Shown here piece by piece: positions 21,541 through 33,987 of a stretch of DNA of 64,000 nucleotides; position 1 is the stretch's first letter; the number at the start of each line of letters is the position of its first letter. Origin of the DNA: Armigeres subalbatus. Taxonomy: Eukaryota > Arthropoda > Insecta > Diptera > Culicidae. The stretch lies in the NCBI RefSeq assembly GCF_024139115.2, contig NC_085140.1, positions 19,615,357-19,679,356 on the forward strand, read 5' to 3'. The notes beneath the pieces were generated by a model. That model was not told where the DNA came from and ran no database searches. It was given only the letters and a program-made list of their open reading frames with translations. The position numbers and the translations under genes are program-made.

Positions 21541-23170
21541 TTACACCAAATATACTATATTAACAATATGATTCACTCTCTCGAAATTTTGGCGACACCA
21601 ACTCGCGTCCAAAAGGATCGATACACACGTAAATCGAACTACCCAAAATATGACGATCGTTTTACACTCACTTCAAAATGTCATCATGAAAAAAATAGGG
21701 ATGCTTGATGTTTTTTTTGCAAACTTAATCGATTATGTTTAATCGAATGCAAACGGAAAATCAAATGTTGTAGCAGAAGTGTGCGGTAGGCATATTTTTG
21801 TGGAAATGTATAATAAATTTTATATAGCTCGTTGAACTGTATCCGGCGGGACCATGCCGGTGCACCATATCGAAATTGACGCACGCTGAAGCAGTTGGAG
21901 AGCTATACGAGGTTGCTGTGGAAGTTTACATTCTCCTCGCATTGTACCTACTCGCTCTCTGTTTCGCACACCATGTTGCTGTTTGCTCATTTGACTGCAA
22001 CACTTTTATCAAATATACACTACTAAAAATCCACACATATTTATTGGCAAAAATCCATAGATTTAACTTATGATGTATATCAGCGCACACATAACCATTC
22101 TCCACGCGAACTACTAATAAAATATATATCCAAATAAACTTTATGTGTGGTCTCGAATTAGCAATTATTTAATTTATGTGTGGTTCTATATCGATTTTAT
22201 TAGGGTGGAGCTATTGCAAAAATGTATAACGGCGACACATATATCTTATATAGATATTTCCGACATTCAAGACTTAAGGATTTTTGAAAACGTGACGATT
22301 TTTATCACATTTTCAAGGATGATATGATCAAAATATTTTACCTACTTGTGAGATGAGCATTAGGGTGGTTCAAAAAATTGATTTTGCTCCACAGTGCTCA
22401 TCTGATTCTTTACCATGTTCTGAGTCTCCTCTGAAAATTTGAGCTCATTTGGATTAAAACTGATTTAGCTGTTTTTTTTTTGACAGCTACGGCAGCCAAA
22501 TTCCCTTTTTTTCCCTAAATACTCTTATAATAGGTTTATAGTGGTTATCTAGAGACCATATTTTACACTTATAGTGGTCATCGGGAAGTTGTCATCTAAT
22601 ATTGGGTTTTATTATTAGATCTTATAAATTGATCTTGAAAACCATCCCTAGAACGGAATAAAACTTGTAATGTTGCTTGGGATATCACCGCATGGCTAAG
22701 GAAGGCTTTTATATTACTATGGCAGATTATTGTTTAGCATGATCAATCGTTTTGAATAATTTTATGACACCAGTTAAACTTATTCATTCGCATAACAAGT
22801 TTCAATTTTGGCAGGTGTTGAGAAAGAATTGGGTATATATGTAAAAAAGATATCGAACCAGTGCATAATCTCCATCCAAGCGTTTCTCAGCAATTTTCAG
22901 AGGATTACATACATTTATCGAGTTTGGCTTCGTTATGCTCTTTGACGCTTGAGCTTCAATAAACAAGTTATTTAGACTATAACTTGGTAATAATCGATTC
23001 CTCCTTAATTTTTTATATGATGATTGGAAGAAAAAAAATCGAGAAAACTCGTTTAGTAGTGACGTGGTAAATAATTGACTGTTTTACAACTAAAAGGTTC
23101 CATTTAAGGAAGAAAAAAAACCCCCTCGGTAATTTTTTTTTCAAATAGTTACGAAATGAAAGCTTTAAGA
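21540..23170. other. AT-rich repeats, no recognised gene
   Basis: It includes a partial copy of the ACTAATAAAAATCCACACAT family at about 22018-22200. Nothing else is supported. Confidence 0.4.
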
Positions 23171-23174
23171 GCTA

Positions 23175-23369
23175 GGGACACGGCAGGTATTTTCGTCTGT
23201 TCGTCATAGTCTCGAAAACCAATAAAAGAGACGCTTTTTTGTAAAACTCATACCTACCAAATCGTAAGCTCAGGAGAAACGTTCTGCTATAGTGGAGTTC
23301 TAGCAAATGTACGTTGCTTTCGTTGGTTTTAGCCCCTACGACGATGGACGGAAGTACCTGCCGTGTCCC
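23175..23369. mobile_element. TA-flanked MITE (GGGACACGGCAGGTA ends)
   Basis: The left GGGACACGGCAGGTATTTTC and the complement of the right end, GGGACACGGCAGGTACTTCC, form 23-bp ends with TA at 23173-23174 and 23370-23371. A diverged relative surrounds 38886-39440. Confidence 0.75.
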
Positions 23370-23627
23370 TATATTTTCACGTAGTGAAAGTATTAGCGAT
23401 GTTCATTTTTTTGTCACACACGGCGTTGAATTATCTTGATTTTATGAAATCATTGATGATTTCTTTTCAAATTAACTCGCATGCATAATCCCATTTTTGA
23501 GAATTCCCAAATTGTTATCAATTTTTGAATATGGTTTGACAGAGGGAAACGAACTTTTGTGAACAAACTGCCCGATATGAGAGTCTGATATAAATTCAAT
23601 TTAAACATAATTACGTTTGTGGTACAA

Positions 23628-24318
23628 TCTCTCTATATAAAAATGAGTTTGCATTTCCTTTGAGGCAATATAACTCACGAACGGGTTGACCGACTTGTAC
23701 GGGTTTCTCATTATTCGATTCCTCTTGAGGACTACTGTGTTATAAAATATCACTAAATTTTGAGGAGAAAGTTGAGTAATTGTGAAAATACAATTTTGAT
23801 GCGAGTTGTAAGGAAACCCAATACGATCGCGCTAAAAATGATCTAGAGTGCGGCGCTGAATGAACTCAACAATTGACAGTAAGAATGCAAAATATAGTCG
23901 ACTCTGTAAATCTCGATGTTCTATATCTCGATATCTCTCCCTATGTCGATGGTTTCCTCGGTCCCTTCAATTTACATACATTTTAGCTTTCTACATCTCG
24001 ATAACTTCCCTATCTCGAAATCTTTCTATCCCGATGTTTTGTAATCGTATTTTGTTCTGGATTCACTCTCCTTATGTCGATATGTTCAAATTTTTAGGCT
24101 ACTAGACCATATTTGGACGATAACAATACAGATCAACAATAAGTAATGATATTTGTTTTGTTGTTGTTTTTCATAGCAACAAGCTGTTTTGGATCTAGTA
24201 CCCATTTAAATTTTCCTTCCATTCCTCGATCTCTCCCTATCTCGATGGTCCCTTCAATATCGAGATGTGGAGAGCGACTGTAGTATAATCCCGAGCAAGG
24301 TCGGGTACGTTCAACTAG
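23628..24318 (+). mobile_element. Non-autonomous Helitron
   Basis: It starts A|TCTCTCTATATAAAAATGAG and ends with the hairpin CCCGAGCAAGGTCGGG followed by TACGTTCAACTAG|T. These are standard Helitron termini. The interior is occupied by a nested TIR element (23895-24280). Confidence 0.75.
23895..24280. mobile_element. TIR element (AGTCGACTCT / ATCTCGAT ends) nested in the Helitron
   Basis: TAGTCGACTCTGTAAATCTC at the left is mirrored at the right by the complement CAGTCGCTCTCCACATCTCG, with TA on both sides. Repeated TCTCGAT motifs fill both arms. A half-copy, CAGTCAACTCTCTACATCCC, lies at about 49130. The ends resemble pogo/Tigger-type TIRs. Confidence 0.6.
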
Positions 24319-24451
24319 TTTTTCTTGCGAAAAATAATCTATCAAATCCCAAAAAATATCTGATATTGGATACGAAATCGAGAAAGCACAATAAAATAGG
24401 CGTAATTAAGTTTAGCTGAAATATCTCACCGTAATACTACGTTTTGAAAGG

Positions 24452-24590
24452 GCAAGTGAATTGAACAACTTAGTTGAATGCAATTTACTTGCCAAGAGTT
24501 GAACATGTTCAACTTACTGTCCGTTCAAGTGAGTTGAGCGAAGGTGTTTGGACGCGTTTAATCCAAGCGACTTGTTCAATTCACTTTCCA
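24452..24590. repeat. Small inverted-repeat element
   Basis: AAGTGAATTGAACAA at about 24453 is mirrored by TTGTTCAATTCACTT at about 24573-24587. There are repeated GTTCAACT motifs between the arms. It is probably a MITE; no duplication was identified. Confidence 0.45.
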
Positions 24591-24599
24591 TGTCTAAAT

Positions 24600-26450
24600 G
24601 TAACAAAATAATCATACCTATTATGATAAGCGCAACATAACAAAACGCAATCGGATAAGTGTCATCTTCATGGCTTTCCACTTAAGATACATATTCATTC
24701 AATCAATGGTGGGCAGCAAAAAGTTTTCAATTCATAATAAGTTGAAACGCAGGTGTCAAGTTCCAGTAGGAATTTAGGACACCGAAGAGGAAGAAGAATG
24801 ATGCATTGGAATAATATCGATAATATTCAGAAAGAAATAATCAAATTATTTGCTGAAGAAAATAATAGAAATGTTTACAGTGGAACAATCATTTTAATGT
24901 TTGCGGAACGGCTTTCACAGTTTGAATGATTGAAGCAAAGGTGTAGTTTGTCTGCTTTGCACTGCTTCATCGAAATATTTACAGTAGTGTTTGCATTTAA
25001 CAAAGTCGATATTCCGGTAATCGATTTATTGAAAAATGTATGGACATCCCCACACTGTAAAATGTCATCGAACAACTGTATGACTACTCACCGGAAGATG
25101 GCAGGTGGGTTTTCCAGCACAAGCTAGAAAAAACATGTTTAGATTCCTCTTTGCTCGCTAGATGATGTTGTTATCACCGGCAAATTGTTCGCCATTTCGT
25201 TGTATGGGAAAACTCGAAGTGAACCATATTGTTAATATAATATATTTGGTTACACTTAACAAATTAACACACAATTTGATTACACAGAACAACACGCACA
25301 CGCCACAATTAGGAACCAAAAAATTATACAAGAAAATTGAAAGTTCCCGTGTTGTTAGTTTTTGCTTGGTTACCCAGTAGTTAGCCGACCCTGGGATTGC
25401 CGGAGAGTCTCTTGTGTCCTGGGGTGGCATTGCGCACCTCGACTCGAAACGAAAAAACCATGCAAACTGTCATACGAAAGAGCTGTCGAAAGGAGATGCG
25501 CAATGAGGGCTCTGGTCTGGCCTAGGTACTGCTAGTTGTCGATTAGTAAAAAGGGGGAGTTTCAGAGTAGCAACTACGAAATGTACGGTCATCAAGCTCA
25601 AACTAGTTTATTTGTGGATGCAGTAGCGCCCGTGGCAAGTTTTTGACGTAGGACTTACGTCTCTCTTTACTATACCGGGTGTCATTTCAAAATATTCAAA
25701 TCGACCGCGTTACACTGTGTTGAAAGATTTTAAACGTTAATAGCGTTCGTCTCAGTGGACGAATTTCTGCGGTAAGCCCCTCAATCGACAGATTTCAAGT
25801 ATGCCTTTCATGTCTATGCTTGATAAGACCCGAAAAACTTGTTTCAATAGGCATGAAACTGTTTTTAATGAAAAACATTGAGATCAAGGGAACCTATAAA
25901 TATGGGTACCGCATAATTCTTGCATCATTCCATTACCACGTTCTGATTGGTGCAGACACCAGCGAATGAGCAGCCGCTGGGTCTGCCGAGAAGCCATAAA
26001 ATAGCGCAACGCGATTTTTCCTTTCATTCTGACCGGGACAAGCGAAGCAACCGCATCATCGATTGAACAGCACTCACACCTTTTAGCAGGGAATGAAGTC
26101 TGCACCGACCGCTTTTTCGGCTCGACACCATCGAAGCCACCATCATCAGCCGAAACCTAGCCAGTACAGCAGCAGTCCACCCTACAGACCCGACAAAGCA
26201 GCAATGCTGAGCAGATACACGCTAAGCCTCAGATACTCAAAATTAAGTCGAATTCGACTCATTTTGGTTAAAAACGGGACAACCCAAAAATTGAGTGAAC
26301 ACTCTTTTACTCAATTTTGAGTAAAGCGTTATGAACGGCATAATGAGTAAATGATGCTCATGGGATTGTGGAATGAATTTGCTTACATTTGACTCAGTAG
26401 TTGAAACGATTTAATTCATAACCTCTCGTAACATCCTGTACGGAATAATT
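24600..26450. other. No recognised gene; degenerate repeats
   Basis: Overlapping frames on both strands near 24875-25430 show no family features. ACTTACGTCTCTCTTTACTA at about 25655 is shared, inverted, with 29545. The 25880-26330 part is GC-richer (CAGCAGCAGTCC) but unassigned. Confidence 0.35.
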
Positions 26451-26455
26451 GTTTA

Positions 26456-26609
26456 CGGCGATTTATTAGGCATTTCAGTCTCGCTTTGGATGAAACCATA
26501 CAATTATGTTATCTTCTGCTGACTTTTGATCCTTATTGGATCTTTTTCAAATAGAAGCACACCGTTGTTTCTCATCCAAGATGAGACTGAAATGCTAAAT
26601 AAATCACCG
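26456..26609. mobile_element. TA-flanked MITE (CGGYGATTTATT ends)
   Basis: The left CGGCGATTTATTAGGCATTT and right AAATGCTAAATAAATCACCG form about 40-bp ends, with TA at 26454-26455 and 26610-26611. It is 154 bp and non-coding. Confidence 0.75.
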
Positions 26610-27589
26610 TAAAATATTCTTTCGCACGAAAATCACTTTTTGTCAGGAACTAATAACATGCATGTCAGCTGAACTGTTCAACTGCGAACAGTTTTTATAT
26701 ATTTTGTCTAAAACGCTCATTTGCAAAATATAAATCGCTCGCGTCTGATGAACTGTTCCCACGTAAACAAAATGAAAAATGCTTCAAATTGTGATTTTTC
26801 AGATCTTCGAAATTTAAATTCGAACAACACGATTTTACTCAAAATCAAGTCATCTTATTATTACAAAAAACGAGCAATGGGTAATGTTTTCAACATAACC
26901 GCGAGTAGACGTAGGACTTGTATAAACGTAACATATTTACATTTAACTTCTAACTTTTGGATCTATGGAGTTTGATTAAAGGTATTGATATTGGAAACGA
27001 TAACTTCCATGCGGTGTAGAATTATTAGCAATTTGTTTATTTAAAACTTCTGGTAATAAAACTAATAATTAAATTCATAATTAGAATTGCTTTGTTTTGA
27101 ACTATTAGCCCTCATTTATTCAAGCAAATGTAGAGCATTTATAAATTTCTTATTGATGATAGTATCTGAAGTTTAAAAATTCTATTATAAAATTTTCAGA
27201 CTTGGGCAAAATGTGCTAGTTTAGGGGAACTGTCCCGTTTTCAAAACAAAGAAAAACAGCACCAATTTCGTTGCTTCTTTTTGCTAACATGCGTGCTTAC
27301 TGCTGACAAATTAAAAGAATAAGAAACAAGTCAAGGAGCAGTAACTCTACTAAAATAGAGGAGGTACTGCTAATACATCAACGAAAAATTATTTAATGTT
27401 TTTATTCTAAACTCCGAGTCTACGTCAAGTTTAATCATACAATTTCTCTGAAAATGAAAAACAAAGATAAAGATAAAGTTTATTTAAATATTTTTCTGGA
27501 AATTTTTTTTTGCGGACTTTTTTAAAACATTTACATGTAATACAGTGAAATTTATTAATCTAAAATGGATATTAACACTATTGCTGATT

Positions 27590-28639
27590 ATGGACGAGAA
27601 CAGCTTCCCTGGGAAGCTTACCAGACTGATCAAAGCAACGGTGGATGGTGTGCAAAACTGTGTGAAGATTTCGGGCGAACACTCCAGTTCGTTCGAATCG
27701 CGCCGGGGACTAAGATAAGGTGATGGACTTTCGTGCCTGTTGTTCAACATTGCGCTAGAAGGAGAGCCGGGTGTAACAGCCGGGGTACGATTTTCAACAG
27801 ATCCAGTCAATTTATTTGCTTCGCGGATGACATGGACATTGTCGGCCGAACATTTGCAAAGGTGGCAGAACTGTACACCCGCCTGAAACGTGAAGCAACA
27901 AAAGTTGGACTGGTGGTGAATGCGTCAAAGACAAAGTACATGCTTGTGGGCGGAACCGAGCGCGACAGGGCCCGCCTGGGAAGCAGTGTTACGATAGACG
28001 GGGATACCTTCGTGGTGGTCGAGGAATTCGTCTACCTCGGATCCTTGCTAACGGCTGACAACAACGTTAGTCATGAAATACGAAGGCGCATCATCTGTGG
28101 AAGTCGGGCCTACTATGGGCTCCAGAAGAAACTGCGGTCGAAAAAGATTCGCCACCGCACCAAATGTGTCATGTACAAGACGATAATAAGACCGGTTGTC
28201 CTCTACGGACATGAAACATGGACAATGTTCGAGGAGGACTTGCAAGCACTCGGAGTATTCGAGAGACGGGTGCTTAGGACCAACTTTGGCGGTGTGCAAG
28301 AAGACGGTGTGTGGCGGCGAAGAATGAACCATGAGCTCGCCCAACTCTACGGCGAACCCAGTATCCAGAAGGTAGCTAAAGCCGGAAGGGTACGATGGGC
28401 AGGACATGTTGCAAGAATGCCGGACAGCAACCCTGCAAAGATGGTGTTCGCTTCCGATCCGGCAGGTACGAGACGGCGTGGAGCGCAACGAGCGAGATGG
28501 GCAGACCAGGTGCAGAACGACTTGGCGAGCGTGGGGCGTATCCGAGGATGGAGAGATGCGGCCTCGAACCGTGCATTGTGGCGTCAAATTGTTGATTCAG
28601 TGTTATCTGTTTAGATGTTAACTAAATAAATGAAAATGA
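27590..28639 (+). mobile_element. 5'-truncated non-LTR retrotransposon (RT fragment) with 13-bp target duplication
   Basis: The insertion is bounded by ACTATTGCTGATT at 27577-27589 and 28640-28652. It carries the C-terminal half of a reverse transcriptase: GLR*GDGLSCLLFN (a TAA where Q is expected), a frameshift near 27805, then CFADDMDIVGR, GLVVNASKTKYM and a long C-terminal domain (VFERRVLRTNFGG, RVRWAGHVARM, WRQIVDSVLSV) ending at 28614. The tail is AAATAAATGAAAATGA. The FADD box, the GHVARM-type tail and the absence of RNase H suit the RTE/I-type group; the clade is not assigned. It is dead by truncation, stop and frameshift. Confidence 0.85.
27733..28614 (+). pseudogene. Reverse transcriptase C-terminal fragment
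   Basis: This is the longest intact frame of the insertion at 27590-28639, about 270 usable residues after the frameshift. Motif C is CFADDMDIVG and motif D GLVVNASKTK; then come the thumb and the conserved C-terminal region with RMNHELAQLYGEP and RAGRVRWAGHVARM-like sequence. The nominal start lies in the shifted frame and is not a real initiation site. Confidence 0.85.
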
Positions 28640-30063
28640 ACTATTGCTGATTGTGCATCTTTAATTGCAAATAAATGGAAGTAATTATTTTAATCAAATT
28701 TTTATTTTCATCAGTGTAGTTGATTTTTGCTTTTTGCTGGGGAATCTGAATTGTTATAGTAGCATCATGTTTTAATGTACGTGTCGTTTAGTACCAAACA
28801 CAACTTAACATATGGTCAGTCATATGACATGACTCGTACCCATTCCGGTATCATGTGGATTATGAAACCAATCACCTGGATGAGCAGACCAAATCTCTCT
28901 AATTTTATTCCTCTTCATCCACCACCGCTGCCTCAGCCATCATCGGCCTCTAGCCGTGAGCTCCGAGCGATGCGATGGGCGATTGCATCCATCGCAAACG
29001 ACACCCACTGCATCCGACCATCATCAAGCACAGAATGACCAAAAAATGCGCCCACTTCTTTCATGCATATTCGCAGACCCACCGGCAGTTCTACCGCTGG
29101 TGACTGCATGCTGTCGCTATGTAGGTAAACACAGCGAACGAACGAACGAAACGAAAAATGAGCGAGAAAAAAGCACGTCAGTGCGCGCTGCTGTCACAAA
29201 TTGTAATGACTCGCACACGATAGGAACTGCTTCTTTTATACACAAAAAAAATCTTGCGGTAGACCCGAAGGCCCGTGACATACCGCATTCTGATGTCCGT
29301 GTTAGGAATGCACGGGATTGGTTACATATGAAATTTTTACTGGCTTTGACAAGAATTGAAATTTTCAATAGCTTATCGTTGATAATCTTTAATTTCAATG
29401 AAATATGCAAAATGGTGGATGGTTTCCGAGTCGATTGATATATAAATCTTAAAAATCCATCGAAAGATAAAAGCGCTAGTAACGTTCAAAATCTTCCCTT
29501 CCAGCGTAACGCTCTCGATTTCTAAAAATCTAAATGACACCCAGTATAGTAAAGAAAGACGTAAGTCCTACGTCAATATACTGAGTAAAATAACCTCAAA
29601 CGCCCAAAACAGGTTACGCTCAATGTTTGTCTACTCTATGGAGACGGCAACAATGAGTCAATATTAGCCAGGCACTGAGTAGTTGATTTTTAGCGTGTAC
29701 CGGCAGCAACAGCAGAGTCGAGCCGAGACCGACCGGCATCGGTTATGAGCCGAGACAGGCTGAAGAAAAGCCACATGGTGCAGCATGTATGTCCAAAAAA
29801 CAAACGGTTCTTCAGAGAGCCAATAACAGAGATCAATATCAAAGCTTTTAATAACCTTCGGGATAGAAATTGCAGGGTTGTTACGGAGATCCTGAAATAT
29901 TTTCCGCGCTGACTAAATTCAAATCCACGCCATTTCCACGCCAAATCTGCGCGACCCAAAACTAAATTCTAAGCAAATACACGCTAAATATCAATGTTGT
30001 TTACCACAATTTAGTGAACGTCTTTTTTCGAGTTCGTTTTAAAATTATATCTGATTTTAAGTA

Positions 30064-30181
30064 GGGGAAAAGACGGCTTTGGCAGGTTTTGTTCTATTAT
30101 TGGCCAAATTTGAGCATAATTAGTCATAAAAAACCCCCCTGCCAATAATAGAACAAAACCTGCCAAAGCCCTCATTACCCC
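30064..30181. mobile_element. MITE (GGGGAAAAGACGGCTTTGGC ends)
   Basis: About 43-bp arms are mirrored: GGCTTTGGCAGGTTTTGTTC and its complement near 30150-30170. TA flanks it at 30062-30063 and 30182-30183. A related copy is at 49241-49383. Confidence 0.8.
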
Positions 30182-30183
30182 TA

Positions 30184-31504
30184 GAGTAGAGTGGGGCAAG
30201 AGTACGCACTTAGTTTTCAATCGATCATGTGGCCCTTATGAAGCAAGCTTCTGCATATCAAATCAGTGTCGATGATTCATATACTCTTGCTTTATGTTAC
30301 CAAGTGGAAAAAATATTGAAATTATTGAGATTCGTTTTAGTAGAACCCTTATTGCAAGACAAGTGAAAAACGCACTCTTACCCCACCGGTGGGGTAAAAG
30401 TGCGCATCGGGTGGGGTAAGAGTACGCATTTATGAAATCTTGTGCTTTAAGTATATATTAACACGAATAAGAGTTAATAACATTTAATTGATGTTTAATG
30501 AGCATATATTAGGGAATGTTTAAAGATTACGTGACTTTTAAAGGGGGAGGGGGTCCTAAAAATGTACACTTTCATACAAAAAACCATTGTTTTTTATATA
30601 TACATAAAAATACAGAGGTAAAAATATATATATCAGGTTTCGCGTGGCGTATACAAAGGCATTTTCCTTAAAGAAAGTCTACCAATCACGTAACGTAAAA
30701 TTTGGCTATTTCATCACCCCTCCCCCCTATCTTACACTATTTGTATGGATCCTCTAAAAAATATAAGGAATGTCACACATCTCGCAACCCCTCCCAGCTA
30801 AACGTTGCGTAATTTATGAATGTTTCTTTTGATGAAATGAAATTATCGTTTAGATGAAATTGTGTTTTCGTACTATGTACAACTGATCTACAACAAGTCC
30901 TAATACAATTTCATTATTTCGCTTCGGTTCTTTGTTCGCTAAGTCCTTTCTAACACCGAATTACTTCAATTTATCCTAAAAACTTGTGATAATTTCGAAT
31001 TCTGTCCCTTTTTTCTTAGTTGTGGATCTTTACGCTTTGGAAGAAGTCTTATTTCGGCCGGAGATACGGGTTTGACATCATAACTTGAAAATTCATATGC
31101 GTACTCTTGCCCCACCGGTGCTTGCGTACTTTTACCCCACATTCCCAAAAAATATTCAAGTAATGGTTTTGACTTCTTTGAAAACCAACCGGATTGGTGT
31201 TCTGTACCATGAAGTACTCTATACAATAGGTTATCGAAATGGTATAATGTTCATCTGATTGAACGTATATATGGTAATGAAATACTAGTTGCGGAAACCC
31301 AATTATTTTTAGCAAAATGACCAAAAAGTTATCTAACTCCATATCTCCCTTGTTGTTTATTCAAGTCGTTTACAATTACACATCATAATAGTTGGCCAGA
31401 ATACCTGTCAAACTGATGCAGTGCTGCTAGTTTATCTTTTTTTATTACTTCAAAAAATCGAAAACGTACTCTTACCCCACGCGCACTCTTGCCCCACTCT
31501 ACTC
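30184..31504. mobile_element. TIR element (GAGTAGAGTGGGGCAAGAGT ends), 1.3 kb
   Basis: The left end GAGTAGAGTGGGGCAAGAGT is mirrored at 31481-31504 with one mismatch in 24 bases. TA lies at 30182-30183 (shared with the preceding MITE) and 31505-31506. Inner copies of the motif (GGGGTAAAAGTGCGC, TACTCTTGCCCCACC) lie near 30390 and 31100. On the minus strand 30966-31226 is an open stretch (YAYEFSSYDVKPVSPAEIRL, RKKGQNSKLSQ) that may be the remnant of a coding sequence; I do not recognise it. Confidence 0.75.
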
Positions 31505-31589
31505 TATATGTTTTAACTTCAACGTTACACATGTTTGTACAAAATTGAAAATAGGATTAAGGAAATAGCAGTTGATATAACAACTCATC

Positions 31590-32060
31590 TAGATGGTCCT
31601 TCTTGGAATTTCTGAAGAAGTCGCTCCAAAATTGTCTGCGGGTGTTTTTCCGAGAACATCTGTGGAAATTTCTCCATTCTTGCAAAAGGTTCCCCGGAAA
31701 TTTATGCGGAATTTCATTTTTTCATAATTTTTAATGAATTCCTCAAAAACAACATGCAGGAAATTTTCGGAAACTGTATGTGGACACCCCTAATTAATTC
31801 CTACGGAAATCGCTTGGGAAAATCTAACAGAAATTGGTTGGTGACTTCCTGCTGAAAAACTTCCTGAAAATCTGTTGTTAAATTTTCAGGATTTTTCACA
31901 GAAATTCTTGTGATCATAGCTTAATAAACTTCGAAGGAAATCGCAACGTGAATTCTTGCGGGAATTTCTCGGGAATCTCTGCAAAAACTCTTCCGGGAAA
32001 ACATTTTCAAAAATTTTAAACAAACTTTTTTTTTCAAAATCAACATCAAAAACAATTTCT
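31590..32060. repeat. Degenerate satellite-like stretch
   Basis: Irregular units such as GGAAATTTCTCC, TTCCGGGAAAAC and GAATTCTTGCGGGAATTTC recur. The block is comparable with 18500-18870 and is not coding. Confidence 0.5.
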
Positions 32061-32854
32061 GCGGAAACACTTAAAAGACGGGTTTTCATGTCCTTCAACA
32101 GACATGTTTTGAATGCGCCATGCTTCAGAATGGTTTAAAAATGACAACAAGTGGCGCCCCTCTCCTCATAACATTTGTTCAATCAATGCTCAAGAGTGTA
32201 ACCATGGAATTCAAACAGGGTTTGTTAATATCCGAAAATTGATGTTAGTAAATAACTACAAACGTTAATTTTGTTCTCGAAAACATTTGCTAACGAGAAT
32301 AAAGCCCATCTAGATAGACATAAAACTAATTTTCAAATAAACGTCCTTAGATATAGAATTTCATTTGTTCAAATACTCCTAAAACTAAATCCGCGCAAAG
32401 TTCTAAAATCGTTATGTAAATCCGCGCCGAATCCGCGAAAACCGCAAAATCCGCTTAGTCGTAACAACCCTGAAATTGTACTTGGGTGCCAAATCCAATA
32501 ATTCTAGAGATAAAATTTTATGCGTGATTTTCATAAATAGCGTCAAAACTAACAGTGGATAAATTGTTCTGACTTAACCGCGAAGTGGACGAAGGACTTC
32601 ACTTGCCCATGCCTTTAAAGATTCATAAGATGTTCAAATCTTTCACATAATCTTATTGGGATAAAAAAAACCACCGATAACAGCTCAAACATTAATAAAC
32701 TATCAATCGATTTTCATAAAATGTTGGATTTTTTGGCATTGATAAAAAAAAATATGTAGAAAAACTTTGTTTGATCGTCCCATGTTACCAATTCTAAATC
32801 TCATCACCCGAAATCCCATGTCCGGGTGTTTCCTTCCTTCTACTACTAACAATA

Positions 32855-32984
32855 GTGCTGTCCAATGAGCAGCTCGAAGTAACTCGAAGTTGTTCCCGTC
32901 CTGCTCGTTCCTTTTTGTCAACAAATGGGCATGAGCAGGACAGGGAGAAACTTCGAGCTACTTCAAGCTCTCATTGGACAGGAC
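32855..32984. mobile_element. TA-flanked foldback MITE (130 bp)
   Basis: GTGCTGTCCAATGAGCAGCT.. and TCAAGCTCTCATTGGACAGG are mirrored arms of about 50 bp, with TA at 32853-32854 and 32985-32986. Confidence 0.75.
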
Positions 32985-33127
32985 TAATGTTGTCTCAGAA
33001 AAGAACACGTACTTCGCACCTGAACTGCAATTCTAAGCTCGCTTGCCCGGCTTATTGGCCTGTATCAAGCGAAAAGTCCCGTTAGGAAATAGACGCCAGC
33101 AGCGCACGCTAACTTTCACCTACTCAG

Positions 33128-33288
33128 TGACTGAGTAAAATTGTATTGCTGTCTCTTTTCTTCTCACGGAAATTTTACTCAATTTCCACCAAAAGCGGGA
33201 CAACTCATAGCTATGAGTAGTCCCGCTTTTGACGGAATCTGAGTAAAATTTCAGTGGGAAAAAAAGAGACGGCAATACAATTTTACTG
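33128..33288. mobile_element. Foldback MITE (GAGTAAAATTGTATTGC ends)
   Basis: TGAGTAAAATTGTATTGCTG at the left is mirrored by GGCAATACAATTTTACTG at about 33270-33288. An inner palindrome, GCGGGACAACTCATAGCTAT..AGTCCCGC, lies at 33194-33230. The reading frames here are shadows of the palindrome. Confidence 0.65.
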
Positions 33289-33675
33289 TGCGAGCAACAA
33301 GCGTAAAAAAGAAGAAGCCCTTCTCGAATGCGTTGATGATGATGACGCTTTGGCTGACAAAGAAGCGGGATACAAGACATTGGCTGAGTGGCCCAACAAT
33401 TGCACCAATTGGGAAGCAGAGAAGATTCAAAATAAGGTATAGAAGAAAAGTGCATTCGCTCGCAGAGCATTCAGTCTTTTTTATACCACCAATAGAAATT
33501 CGCGGTTATTTGAAAAGATCGTTTTCTTATTTTTTGTACTTAGCCGAAGCAAACAGCCTTTTCAAGTCTCTAAGAGTTAAAATAATGTTCTCCTTCAGTC
33601 GCTATCCTTTTGGATTAGAAGGCTCTTCAGTGGAAGGGCTGAGATTCTACATCCCCTGCTGAGCCAACTTGTGGT

Positions 33676-33987
33676 TTATTTCAGGCAGTCCTTCAGTGGG
33701 AAGGTTGCCACTGTCGAGGCTAATATTTCGTGACCGGACAGATACTTCCTGAATTTTTTTTTTATGATTCTTGTTCGAGGTAGATTTGATTTCTGTGTCG
33801 GTTTGATGAGAAGATTTTGCCAAGGAATGGTATGCAACGCCGATGCTTCGGTAGCTGAACTATGTACCGACCGCTTAAAGTCCTCCTCGCAATCAAACTC
33901 CTCCTTTGACCAAGTCGGTTGATCACTACAGCTCTCTATTTTCCAGAAATGTTCAAGGAGTTCTTCCAGCTTGCCCGTAGCGGTCAC
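33676..33987 (-). pseudogene. BEL/Pao pol fragment (protease-RT linker)
   Basis: It reads LEELLEHFWKIESCSDQPTW and then EEFDCEEDFKRSV. This linker before the RT is conserved in BEL/Pao polyproteins. It continues the frame of 36810-37160 once the R1/LOA insertion is removed (CCTVTATGKLEELLEHFWK). The frame decays after FPLKDCLK at about 33676. Confidence 0.8.

Larger units (their letters stand above)
27337..29580 (+). repeat. Non-coding repeat family interrupted by an RT insertion
   Basis: The left part (27337-27589) and right part (28640-29580) correspond to 13320-13980 and 19800-20240. It has been split by the element at 27590-28639. Confidence 0.55.

Noticed and set aside
24875..25430. Overlapping frames of 65-90 residues on both strands
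   Set aside because: No homology recognised, no splice or start context, base composition as in flanking repeats.
28048..28587. Minus-strand 179-residue frame
   Set aside because: A shadow of the RT fragment at 27733-28614.
33254..33662. Plus-strand frames including DDDDALADKEAGYKTLAEWP
   Set aside because: Partly inside a foldback MITE. The rest looks protein-like but has no family match, no clear start and a stop right after a weak donor, so I did not call it a gene.
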